Source of the DNA: Hyphomicrobiales bacterium
GTDB lineage: Bacteria > Pseudomonadota > Alphaproteobacteria > Rhizobiales > Rhizobiaceae
Reading direction: 5' to 3'
Assembly (NCBI GenBank): GCA_011087745.1
Contig: JAALLB010000144.1
Location: 1 to 5,162 of the forward strand
DNA: 5,162 bases
Shown: one piece after another, positions 1-5,162 of the stretch
Layout of the letters: each line of letters opens with the position of its first letter
How positions within the stretch are numbered: position 1 is the stretch's first letter
Notes under the pieces: model-generated
What the model was told of the DNA's origin: nothing
Databases searched by the model: none
The model's input: only the letters and a program-made list of their open reading frames with translations
Program-made: the position numbers and the translations under genes

Positions 1-112
1 ATCCAACTCGGATACACGATGGCGAAAGATGTGTGAATCGAGTAGCTCATAAGGGTAGGGAAGTTTTTAGATGTTTGGGTGACCAAGCAATTGTTTTTTG
101 ATTGGGAAAAGA
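1..112. other. Leader upstream of murA, no recognised gene
   Basis: This stretch precedes murA. Frame 3 is open from the window edge to about base 98, giving 32 codons that end in a TGA, but the translation has no recognisable family and no start codon with a ribosome site. It could be the tail of an upstream gene or plain leader. I found no tRNA fold, no convincing -35/-10 pair and no hairpin with a T-run. The T-run near 94-99 follows only the 6-base palindrome CAATTG, which is too short to call a terminator. A murA promoter may lie here or before the window. Confidence 0.3.
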
Positions 113-1402
113 ATGGACAGTATTGTTGTTACGGGTGGAAATCGACTAAACGGCGTAATTCCGATTTCAGGTGCCAAAAATGCAACGCTTCCTTTGATGA
201 TAGCATCACTTCTTTCTGCTGAACCTTTAATTCTGGAAAATGTACCGCATTTGGCTGATGTGGAATCGCTTGTCCGCATTCTTACAAACCATGGTGTTGA
301 TTATCGGGTTGAGGGCAAACGTAAACAAACGAATGGTTGCGATGGTCGAATCATTTATTTTTCTGCTGACGAAATTGTTGATACCACAGCGCCATATAAA
401 CTTGTATCAAAAATGCGTGCCAGTTTCTGGGTAATTGGACCGCTTCTTGCCCGTATGCACAAAGCAACAGTTTCGCTCCCGGGTGGCTGTGCCATCGGCC
501 AGCGTCCGGTTGATTTGTTTATTGATAGTCTTGCAGCTCTTGGTGCAGATATTAAAGTTGAAAATGGTTACGTGATTGCCGATGCACCTAGCGGCCTTGT
601 TGGTGCAACTTACAAATTTCCGAAAGTATCAGTAGGTGCCACCCATGTTGCATTAATGGCTGCGTCGCTTGCAAAGGGAACCACAGTTCTTGAAAATGCA
701 GCGCGTGAGCCGGAAGTCACTGATCTAGCGAATTGTCTTGCTGGTATGGGTGCCAAAATTTTCGGTATTGGAACTTCTACGCTGACTATCGAAGGTGTGA
801 AAGAGCTTCATGGATATCGGCACCGTGTTCTACCTGATCGTATTGAAACAGGTACCTATGCAATGGCTGTTGCAATGACGGGCGGAGATGTTCTGCTAAA
901 AGGTGCAGAACCTAATTTGCTCCAGTCAGCCTTGGATATTCTAGTTGAAGCGGGTGTTACGATTGAACCTAAAAATGACGGTATCCGAGTTGCACGAAAT
1001 GGTGCAGCGCTTAAGCCGGTGAACGTTTCCACGGACCCTTACCCTGGCTTTCCAACAGACCTGCAAGCACAATTTATGGGACTGATGACTATGGCGGACG
1101 GGGTCAGTGATATTCAGGAAACCATTTTTGAAAACCGTTTTATGCATGTTCAGGAACTTGCGCGTCTAGGTGCCAATATTTCTGTTGATGGTAATACTGC
1201 CACTGTAACAGGTGTGAAAACACTTACGGGTGCAGAAGTTATGGCAACCGATTTACGTGCTTCGGTATCGCTTGTAATTGCCGGGTTGGTTGCTGAAGGG
1301 AAGACAACGGTCAGTCGCGTCTATCATCTTGATCGCGGATTTGAACGGCTAGAAGAAAAACTTTCCAAGTGCGGCGCAGTTATTGAACGCGTTTCTGGCT
1401 AA
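113..1402 (+). CDS. murA: UDP-N-acetylglucosamine 1-carboxyvinyltransferase (MurA)
   Basis: This cytoplasmic enzyme transfers enolpyruvate from phosphoenolpyruvate to UDP-N-acetylglucosamine, the first committed step of peptidoglycan synthesis. It has the two-domain EPSP-synthase fold. Counting from the ATG at 113 gives 429 residues, a usual family length, and puts the substrate-binding pair at Lys22-Asn23 (GAKNATLPLM), the same numbers as in E. coli MurA. The loop GGCAIGQRP supplies the catalytic Cys126 (E. coli Cys115) and Arg131. Asp316 in PGFPTDLQAQ matches E. coli Asp305, Arg382 lies in DLRASVSLV, and Arg408 in YHLDRGFERL matches Arg397. The Cys form predicts sensitivity to fosfomycin, unlike Asp-type enzymes. 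A TTG five codons upstream (98) is open in frame, but the ATG version matches family N-termini better. The site before the ATG (GGGA, 104-107) is weak. It is the first recognisable gene of the co-directed cluster; nothing looks damaged. Confidence 0.97.
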   Translation: MDSIVVTGGNRLNGVIPISGAKNATLPLMIASLLSAEPLILENVPHLADVESLVRILTNHGVDYRVEGKRKQTNGCDGRIIYFSADEIVDTTAPYKLVSKMRASFWVIGPLLARMHKATVSLPGGCAIGQRPVDLFIDSLAALGADIKVENGYVIADAPSGLVGATYKFPKVSVGATHVALMAASLAKGTTVLENAAREPEVTDLANCLAGMGAKIFGIGTSTLTIEGVKELHGYRHRVLPDRIETGTYAMAVAMTGGDVLLKGAEPNLLQSALDILVEAGVTIEPKNDGIRVARNGAALKPVNVSTDPYPGFPTDLQAQFMGLMTMADGVSDIQETIFENRFMHVQELARLGANISVDGNTATVTGVKTLTGAEVMATDLRASVSLVIAGLVAEGKTTVSRVYHLDRGFERLEEKLSKCGAVIERVSG

Positions 1403-1465
1403 TATTCCAAAGCTTTCCTTGAAGTTTGTTTGGTTTCAGCCTAATTCAAAGGCGTAACTTTGTTT

Positions 1466-1471
1466 GGGGAA
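1466..1471 (+). promoter_or_regulatory. Ribosome binding site of the DUF2948 gene
   Basis: GGGGAA sits six bases before the ATG at 1478. It favours that start over the in-frame TTG at 1460, which lies upstream of this site. The chosen start also gives the family-like N-terminus MTQLKLLALD. Confidence 0.55.
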
Positions 1472-1477
1472 TTTCCT

Positions 1478-1873
1478 ATGACACAACTAAAACTTTTGGC
1501 GCTTGATAGTGGTGATTTACAAGTGATCTCTTCTTGCTGTCAGGATGCTGTGCTCAAAGTTGGCGATTTGGAGTATTTGGCTAAACAAAAACAGTTTACC
1601 CTTTTGCTTAATCGCTTTGTCTGGGAACTGGATGGTGTTTCAAAAACACCTGAGCGCAGAAAATCAGTGCTGCATTTTGCACGGGTGAATAGCGTGCAAG
1701 TTTCCGGTATTGATCGTTCTGACAAGGAAATGGTGCTTTCTCTACTGGCAGTTTTGTTTAATGTTGGGGAGCAGCCAAGTGGAGAGATAGAGCTTGTTTT
1801 TGCCGGTGACGGTGCCGTTAAGTTACATGTAGAGTGTATTGAGGCTCAATTGGCTGATATGCCAGCTGCATAG
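1478..1873 (+). CDS. DUF2948 family protein, C-terminus apparently shortened
   Basis: The protein has 131 residues and unknown function. I recognise it as DUF2948, a small alphaproteobacterial family that usually sits between murA and hisD. Family-like segments are the N-terminal LKLLALD, then ISSCCQDAVLKVGDLEYL (about residues 18-34), NRFVWE (45-50), ERRKSVLHFARV (59-70) and a C-terminal LVFAGDGAVKLHVECIE (106-122). There is no signal peptide or membrane segment, so it is probably cytosolic. The frame stops at TAG (1871-1873), but translation past it continues EAKGRPSHE and stops at 1901-1903. Homologues, as I recall them, end in a pattern like PAW-x3-SRP-x-H, so the TAG falls exactly where Trp is expected and a single TGG-to-TAG change explains it. 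The full ancestral product would be 141 residues. Most of the domain is intact, so the shortened protein may still work. The TAG could also be a sequencing error. Confidence 0.85.
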   Translation: MTQLKLLALDSGDLQVISSCCQDAVLKVGDLEYLAKQKQFTLLLNRFVWELDGVSKTPERRKSVLHFARVNSVQVSGIDRSDKEMVLSLLAVLFNVGEQPSGEIELVFAGDGAVKLHVECIEAQLADMPAA

Positions 1874-1903
1874 GAAGCCAAAGGGCGTCCATCACATGAA
1901 TAG
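1874..1903 (+). other. Remnant 3' codons of DUF2948 beyond the amber stop
   Basis: Nine codons in the same frame as the DUF2948 gene read EAKGRPSHE and end in TAG at 1901-1903. The RP-x-H pattern and spacing match the tail I remember for the family, so this is most likely coding sequence stranded behind a recent nonsense change rather than a true spacer. It would be translated only by amber readthrough. The second TAG lies nine bases before the hisD start, like the tight spacing of the other joints in this cluster, which supports it as the original stop. Confidence 0.65.
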
Positions 1904-1905
1904 GA
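1902..1905 (+). promoter_or_regulatory. Ribosome binding site of hisD
   Basis: AGGA lies seven bases before the TTG at 1913 and overlaps the old DUF2948 stop at 1901-1903. It decides the non-ATG start of hisD. The overlap implies that ribosomes finishing the full-length upstream frame would have ended on top of this site. Confidence 0.6.
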
Positions 1906-1912
1906 TTTAGCT

Positions 1913-3211
1913 TTGCCAGTTCGTTTGGAATATACTCAAACTGATTTTGAAGCTCGTTTTGCTGACCTACTTGGGCAAAAACGAGAAACGTCGGATGATG
2001 TTTCTTCAGTTGTGCGGAGCATTCTTGATGATGTTCGGGCGCGAGGTGACGAAGCGCTGTTTGAATATACCTCGAAATTCGACCGTCTTGATTTAAATGC
2101 CGACACCATGCGCGTTGGTGTTGAAGAATTGCAACAAGCTACTGCTTCTATTGATGAAGAGACATTGGCTGCATTACAACTGGCGCATGACCGCATAAAA
2201 TCTCATCACGCTCGTCAGATGCCAAAAGATGATCGTTATACCGACAGTATAGATGTTGAACTGGGCTCGCGCTGGACAGCGGTTGAAGCAGTTGGTCTTT
2301 ATGTGCCGGGTGGAACGGCAAGTTATCCAAGTTCTGTATTGATGAACGCAGTGCCGGCCAAGGTTGCAGGTGTTCCACGTATTGTAATGGTTGTGCCAAC
2401 ACCGGATGGAAATGTAACGCCGCTTGTTCTTGCTGCAGCCCAAATGGCCGGCGTTGATGGAATATTCCGGGTAGGGGGTGCACAAGCAATTGCAGCACTT
2501 GCTTATGGTACGCAAACGATCGCCCCTGTTGCAAAGATCGTTGGTCCTGGAAATGCATTTGTCGCAGAAGCCAAGCGTCAGGTATTTGGTACGGTCGGTA
2601 TTGATATGATTGCCGGACCATCTGAAGTGCTTGTAATTGCGGATGAAGAAAATGATCCGGATTGGGTCGCAGCTGATTTGTTGGCCCAGGCTGAACATGA
2701 TGCATCTGCACAATCTATATTAATTACTGATAATGCGGAATTTGGTAATCGCGTTGAATCAGCCGTGCTTGCTCAACTTAAAACTTTACCACGCACAGAA
2801 ATTGCCTCTCAAAGTTGGAAAGAATTTGGTGCAATTATTGTCGTGGAAAATATGGATCAGGCTGCAAAACTTGCTGATCATATTGCGGCTGAGCATTTGG
2901 AAATAATGACCGAAGATCCGGACAGTGTTTTTGCGAATATTCGGAATGCCGGGGCAGTATTTTTGGGGCGCTATACACCGGAAGCTATTGGTGATTATGT
3001 CGGTGGATCCAATCATGTTTTGCCAACTTCAAGGTCTGCCAGATTCTCATCAGGTCTTTCTGTGCTTGACTATGTGAAAAGAACCTCCATTCTGCGGTGT
3101 GGGCCAGAGCAATTGCATGCTATTGGACCTGCTGCGGAGGCGATCGCGACAGTTGAAGGATTGGAAGCGCACCGTAAATCTGTTGCCATCCGTGGTAACG
3201 CAAAGAATTAG
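1913..3211 (+). CDS. hisD: Histidinol dehydrogenase (HisD)
   Basis: HisD is a cytosolic, zinc-dependent, normally homodimeric enzyme that oxidises L-histidinol to L-histidine in two NAD-dependent steps, ending histidine synthesis. The protein has 432 residues, a typical length. The zinc ligands of the E. coli enzyme (Gln259, His262, Asp360, His419) are found here as Gln259 and His262 in LLAQAEHD, Asp361 in GDYVGGSNH and His420 in GLEAHRKSVAIR. The catalytic Glu-His pair is Glu327-His328 in IAAEHLEIM. Other family marks are GLYVPGGTASYPSSVLM (128-144), GPGNAFVAEAKRQVFG (211-226) and GPSEVLVIADE (235-245). The start is TTG at 1913: AGGA is correctly spaced before it, and MPVRLEY resembles family N-termini. 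No other his genes are in the window; hisD apart from the rest of the pathway, in the murA-infA cluster, is usual in this order as I recall. The gene looks fully functional, implying histidine synthesis is kept. Confidence 0.97.
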   Translation: MPVRLEYTQTDFEARFADLLGQKRETSDDVSSVVRSILDDVRARGDEALFEYTSKFDRLDLNADTMRVGVEELQQATASIDEETLAALQLAHDRIKSHHARQMPKDDRYTDSIDVELGSRWTAVEAVGLYVPGGTASYPSSVLMNAVPAKVAGVPRIVMVVPTPDGNVTPLVLAAAQMAGVDGIFRVGGAQAIAALAYGTQTIAPVAKIVGPGNAFVAEAKRQVFGTVGIDMIAGPSEVLVIADEENDPDWVAADLLAQAEHDASAQSILITDNAEFGNRVESAVLAQLKTLPRTEIASQSWKEFGAIIVVENMDQAAKLADHIAAEHLEIMTEDPDSVFANIRNAGAVFLGRYTPEAIGDYVGGSNHVLPTSRSARFSSGLSVLDYVKRTSILRCGPEQLHAIGPAAEAIATVEGLEAHRKSVAIRGNAKN

Positions 3212-3213
3212 TC

Positions 3214-3218
3214 TGGAG
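3214..3218 (+). promoter_or_regulatory. Ribosome binding site of the UPF0262 gene
   Basis: TGGAG lies eight bases before the GTG at 3227, within the 15-base gap after hisD. It supports the GTG start. A stronger-looking AGGAGG at 3234-3239 is inside the gene; the next in-frame start-like codon after it (TTG at 3257) is 17 bases away, too far for normal initiation. Confidence 0.5.
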
Positions 3219-3226
3219 TTAGCATA

Positions 3227-3712
3227 GTGCCGCAGGAGGCAGAAAATAATAACCGTTTGATCGAGGTAATCCTTGATGACACTTCTATTGCTCGGGCAAC
3301 ACCTGATGTGGAGCACGAGCGTGTGGTTGCTACTTTTGACCTAATTGAGGAAAACTCCTTCAAGCCTGTGGGTGATGCAGGTGGCCCCTATAAGCTTTTA
3401 TTATCAGTGATTGATTCCAAACTAGTGTTTGATATTTCACGAGAAAATGACGAAAAAGTTGTCATGCATGTGCTTTCGCTGACGCCTTTTCGAAAGGTTA
3501 TCAAAGATTATTTTCTGATTTGCGAGAGCTATTATGAAGCGATCAGAACTTCAACGCCAAGTCAGATTGAGGCAATTGATATGGGGCGGCGAGGGCTTCA
3601 CAATGAAGGTTCTCAAACACTAAATGATCGTCTGGATGGCAAGATTGAAATAGATTTTGATACGGCGCGCCGTATTTTTACACTCATCTGCGTCCTGCAT
3701 TGGCGTGGGTAG
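3227..3712 (+). CDS. UPF0262 family protein
   Basis: The product is a 161-residue protein of unknown function that I recognise as UPF0262, found in alphaproteobacteria next to hisD. Conserved stretches are TPDVEHERVVATFDLIEEN (25-43), GGPYKLLLS (52-60), LSLTPFRKVIKDYFLICES (83-101), YYEAIRTSTPSQIEAIDMGR (102-121), GLHNEGSQTL (123-132) and, at the end, FDTARRIFTLICVLHWRG (144-161). It has no signal peptide, no clear membrane helix and no metal-binding or nucleotide-binding motif that I can name. Length and both ends agree with the family, so it looks intact. It begins at GTG 15 bases after hisD and ends 13 bases before the phosphatase remnant, consistent with co-transcription. The constant neighbourhood hints at a housekeeping role, but nothing in the sequence says which. 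Confidence 0.92.
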   Translation: MPQEAENNNRLIEVILDDTSIARATPDVEHERVVATFDLIEENSFKPVGDAGGPYKLLLSVIDSKLVFDISRENDEKVVMHVLSLTPFRKVIKDYFLICESYYEAIRTSTPSQIEAIDMGRRGLHNEGSQTLNDRLDGKIEIDFDTARRIFTLICVLHWRG

Positions 3713-3725
3713 GGAATAAAAACAT

Positions 3726-4164
3726 ATGACAAAACCAACCCTGCCAAAGTCCGTTCTATTTGTTTGCAATATGAATCAGATTCGATCTCCAATGGCAGAA
3801 TTTCTTACAAAAGATATCTTTGGTGACAAGATTTATGCGCAATCGGCAGGAATTTTTGCCGGTGATGAAGATGGATTTATGCAGTAAATCATGGAAGAGC
3901 GCAATATCGATGCCTCGATGCATGAACCGGAAACACTGGAGCAGCTTGAAGATTCATTCGTGGATTTGGTTATAACCTTAACGACACAAGCGCATGAAGG
4001 AACTGTGGATTTCTTCAAAAACCAGCCAGTTGAGATTGAATATTGGGAAACAGAAAACCCTTCTATAAACTTTGGGAAAGCGGGAAGCTGTACTTTCTGC
4101 CTACCGAAAAACACGTGAACAGTTGGAAAAGCGCATTCGTGAGCGATTTACCCAGAATATATAA
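3726..4164 (+). pseudogene. Low-molecular-weight protein tyrosine phosphatase-like gene, broken
   Basis: The intact ancestor would be a cytosolic phosphatase of about 145 residues in the LMW-PTP/arsenate reductase-like family, common between UPF0262 and infA in this order. The start is ATG 3726 after AGGGAA at 3711-3716. The P-loop is present: VLFVCNMNQIRSPMAEF, with CX5RS at Cys14 to Ser21. The frame stops at TAA (3885-3887) after 53 residues, right where homologues continue into MEERNIDAS, which is encoded directly behind it (3891 on). The same frame runs on through DLVITLTTQAHEG and EYWETENPS. It is then left between about 4066 and 4078, and the family C-terminus KREAVLSAYRKTREQLEKR is encoded one frame over, ending at TAA 4162-4164. 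This equals one inserted base (or two lost). The expected general-acid Asp of the DP motif is Asn (ENP). Two disruptions plus a catalytic change make real decay likelier than a single read error. Confidence 0.88.
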
Positions 4165-4266
4165 AACGTTAATGCCTATATTCATATGGATAAAAGCCTG
4201 TTATATGTTCGCGCAAATCGGAATATTAATGAAATAAGACAGCCTGTCTGAAACCAAAGAGGTAGA
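4165..4266. other. AT-rich gap before infA
   Basis: About 100 bases separate the phosphatase remnant from infA, the longest gap between genes after murA. It is visibly richer in A and T than the flanking genes and contains several TATA-like words (for example around 4177-4182 and 4201-4206). None is paired with a good -35 box at 16-18 bases, so I do not place a promoter. There is no hairpin with a T-run, so no terminator is called. An infA promoter here is plausible because infA is essential and the upstream gene is dead, but that is inference. Confidence 0.4.
4237..4249. repeat. Perfect 6-base inverted repeat in the infA leader
   Basis: AGACAG-C-CTGTCT is a perfect dyad with a single central base, located eight bases before the AGAGG ribosome site of infA. 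With one central base it cannot fold fully as RNA (a loop of three leaves five pairs), so if functional it suits a dimeric DNA-binding protein better than a hairpin. No known operator is recognised, and it may be chance. Confidence 0.35.
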
Positions 4267-4485
4267 ATGGCTAAAGAAGAAGTTCTTGAATTTCCTGGGG
4301 TTGTATCGGAATTGCTTCCGAACGCAACATTTAGAGTGAAACTGGAAAACGATCATGAGATCATTGCGCATACTGCTGGTCGGATGCGTAAAAACCGCAT
4401 TCGTGTCCTAGCGGGCGACAAGGTGCTCGTTGAAATGACACCTTATGACCTGACCAAGGGACGTATCACCTACCGCTTTAAGTAG
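4267..4485 (+). CDS. infA: Translation initiation factor IF-1
   Basis: IF-1 binds the A site of the 30S subunit and works with IF-2 and IF-3 in forming the initiation complex. The product has 72 residues, the standard bacterial length, and is a single OB-fold (S1-like) domain. Family marks are MAKEEVLEF at the start, LPNATFRVKLEN (17-28), HTAGRMRKNRIRVLAGDKV (35-53) and the ending VEMTPYDLTKGRITYRFK. It is almost the same as the Brucella/rhizobial protein as I remember it. AGAGG at 4258-4262 lies only four bases before the ATG, a little close. maf follows after 13 bases, so the two are probably co-transcribed. No damage is seen. Confidence 0.98.
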   Translation: MAKEEVLEFPGVVSELLPNATFRVKLENDHEIIAHTAGRMRKNRIRVLAGDKVLVEMTPYDLTKGRITYRFK

Positions 4486-4498
4486 GCTTGGACGCACA

Positions 4499-5134
4499 AT
4501 GGCAGCAATTCCCAAACTAATATTGGCTTCGGGTTCTCCCCGCAGACTTCAATTGCTGCAACAAATTGGTGTTGAGCCGGATCATTTGTCGCCTGTTGAT
4601 GCGGATGAGAAGCCAAACAGAGGCGAAGTTCCCAGATCGCTTGCAAAGCGCCTGTCTCGCGAGAAGGCTGAACTTGCAATTGAAAATGTTAACCGTTCTG
4701 AAGAATTGCAGGGCAGTTACATTCTTACCGCAGATACTGTGGTTGGACTTGGTCGCCGTATTTTGCCCAAGGCAGAGATGCTGGACGAAGCTGCTTCCAG
4801 TTTGCGATTGTTGTCAGGGCGTAATCACCGTGTTTATACCAGCATAACCCTTGTTACTCCGAAAGGTACCATGCGGCACAAGTTAATCGAATCACGCGTT
4901 CGTTTTAAACGACTGTCGAGAGATGAGATGGAGGCATATCTTGCTTCTGGTGAGTGGCGCGGTAAAGCTGGCGGTTACGCTATTCAGGGCATTGCCGGCA
5001 GTTTTGTTGTGAAGCTTATTGGTTCCTACACCAATGTAGTTGGTCTTCCCTTATATGAAACTGCTGCCTTGCTGACAGGTGAGGGGTATCCCGTACATTT
5101 TAGTTGGATATACTCTGAGTCCTTGAAAATCTGA
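4499..5134 (+). CDS. maf: Maf family nucleoside triphosphate pyrophosphatase
   Basis: Maf proteins are cytosolic house-cleaning enzymes that hydrolyse non-canonical or excess nucleoside triphosphates to the monophosphate and pyrophosphate; some also affect septum formation. The protein has 211 residues. It shows the phosphate-binding SGSPRR (11-16), VDADEKP (33-39) with conserved Glu37, ADTVV with conserved Asp79, LPK (89-91), SGRNHRVYT (106-114), GEWRGKAGGYAIQG (151-164) and GSYTNVVGLPL (175-185). SGSPRR together with AGGYAIQG points to the YhdE-like (dTTP/UTP) branch rather than the YceF (7-methyl-GTP) branch; this subtype call is from memory of both E. coli proteins. The ATG lies 13 bases after infA, with TTGGA at 4488-4492 as a weak ribosome site. 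Complete and undamaged. Confidence 0.95.
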   Translation: MAAIPKLILASGSPRRLQLLQQIGVEPDHLSPVDADEKPNRGEVPRSLAKRLSREKAELAIENVNRSEELQGSYILTADTVVGLGRRILPKAEMLDEAASSLRLLSGRNHRVYTSITLVTPKGTMRHKLIESRVRFKRLSRDEMEAYLASGEWRGKAGGYAIQGIAGSFVVKLIGSYTNVVGLPLYETAALLTGEGYPVHFSWIYSESLKI

Positions 5135-5162
5135 TTATTTGGGGTTGACGTTTCAGGCTTGA
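5135..5162. other. Short tail after maf
   Basis: Twenty-eight bases remain. GGGG at 5141-5144 precedes a TTG, but that frame closes after five codons, so no gene start can be supported. In related genomes yacG often follows maf, but nothing here shows it. There is no terminator hairpin within these bases. Confidence 0.3.

Noticed and set aside
98..112. TTG at 98 as an upstream murA start
   Set aside because: It adds five residues not typical of the family and has no ribosome site. Starting at the ATG at 113 places the binding Lys and Asn at residues 22 and 23, as in E. coli.
1447..1462. CAAAG/CTTTG inverted repeat between murA and DUF2948
   Set aside because: Five pairs around a six-base loop with no G/C-rich stem and only a broken T-run; too weak for a terminator.
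1460..1477. TTG at 1460 as the DUF2948 start
   Set aside because: The GGGGAA ribosome site lies downstream of it and fits the ATG at 1478, which also gives the family-like N-terminus.
2148..2713. Long minus-strand open frames inside hisD
   Set aside because: They lie wholly within a well-supported gene, have low-complexity, His/Gln-rich or Cys-rich translations, and match no family; they are shadows of hisD.
3885..3887. TAA as a recoded sense codon (or programmed readthrough)
   Set aside because: The same gene also carries a frameshift and a lost catalytic Asp, and TAA ends hisD's healthy neighbourhood remnants normally; gene decay is simpler than recoding.
4043..4069. TTGGGA/TATAAA promoter-like pair inside the phosphatase remnant
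   Set aside because: The spacer is only 15 bases and the -35 box is poor; the region is explained as former coding sequence.
4043..4237. Open frame across the phosphatase remnant and the gap before infA
   Set aside because: It is in a different frame from both recognisable phosphatase pieces, resembles nothing, and has no ribosome site.

Overview
The window looks like chromosomal DNA from an alphaproteobacterium of the order Hyphomicrobiales (Rhizobiales). This rests on gene order and on protein wording recalled from the group: murA, a DUF2948 gene, hisD, a UPF0262 gene, a low-molecular-weight phosphatase gene, infA and maf, all on the + strand. The infA product is close to what I remember for Brucella and rhizobia. 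Base composition looks to be below 50% GC by eye, with many T-ending codons. That is low for the order and would suit a Bartonella-like or other host-associated lineage that still keeps histidine synthesis. No species can be named from the sequence alone.

Layout: 1-112 is a short leader with no recognisable gene. 113-1402 is murA (first committed step of peptidoglycan synthesis). 1478-1873 is a DUF2948 gene that ends at an amber codon. The same frame continues for nine more family-like codons to a second stop at 1901-1903. 1913-3211 is hisD (last step of histidine synthesis), starting at TTG. 3227-3712 is a UPF0262 gene, starting at GTG. 3726-4164 is a broken low-molecular-weight phosphatase gene. 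4165-4266 is an AT-rich gap with a short perfect dyad. 4267-4485 is infA (translation initiation factor IF-1). 4499-5134 is maf (nucleotide pyrophosphatase). The last 28 bases hold no recognisable gene.

Gaps of 9 to 75 bases between co-directed genes suggest one transcription unit, or a main unit plus a separate infA-maf promoter. The four genes of known function (murA, hisD, infA, maf) are intact with all expected key residues, and UPF0262 looks intact too. The phosphatase gene carries an in-frame TAA, a frameshift and an Asp-to-Asn change at the likely general acid. The DUF2948 gene appears to have lost a tail of about ten residues through a TGG-to-TAG change. The best reading is a conserved housekeeping cluster in which the accessory members are starting to decay. 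I see no mobile element, CRISPR array, RNA gene or convincing new system.
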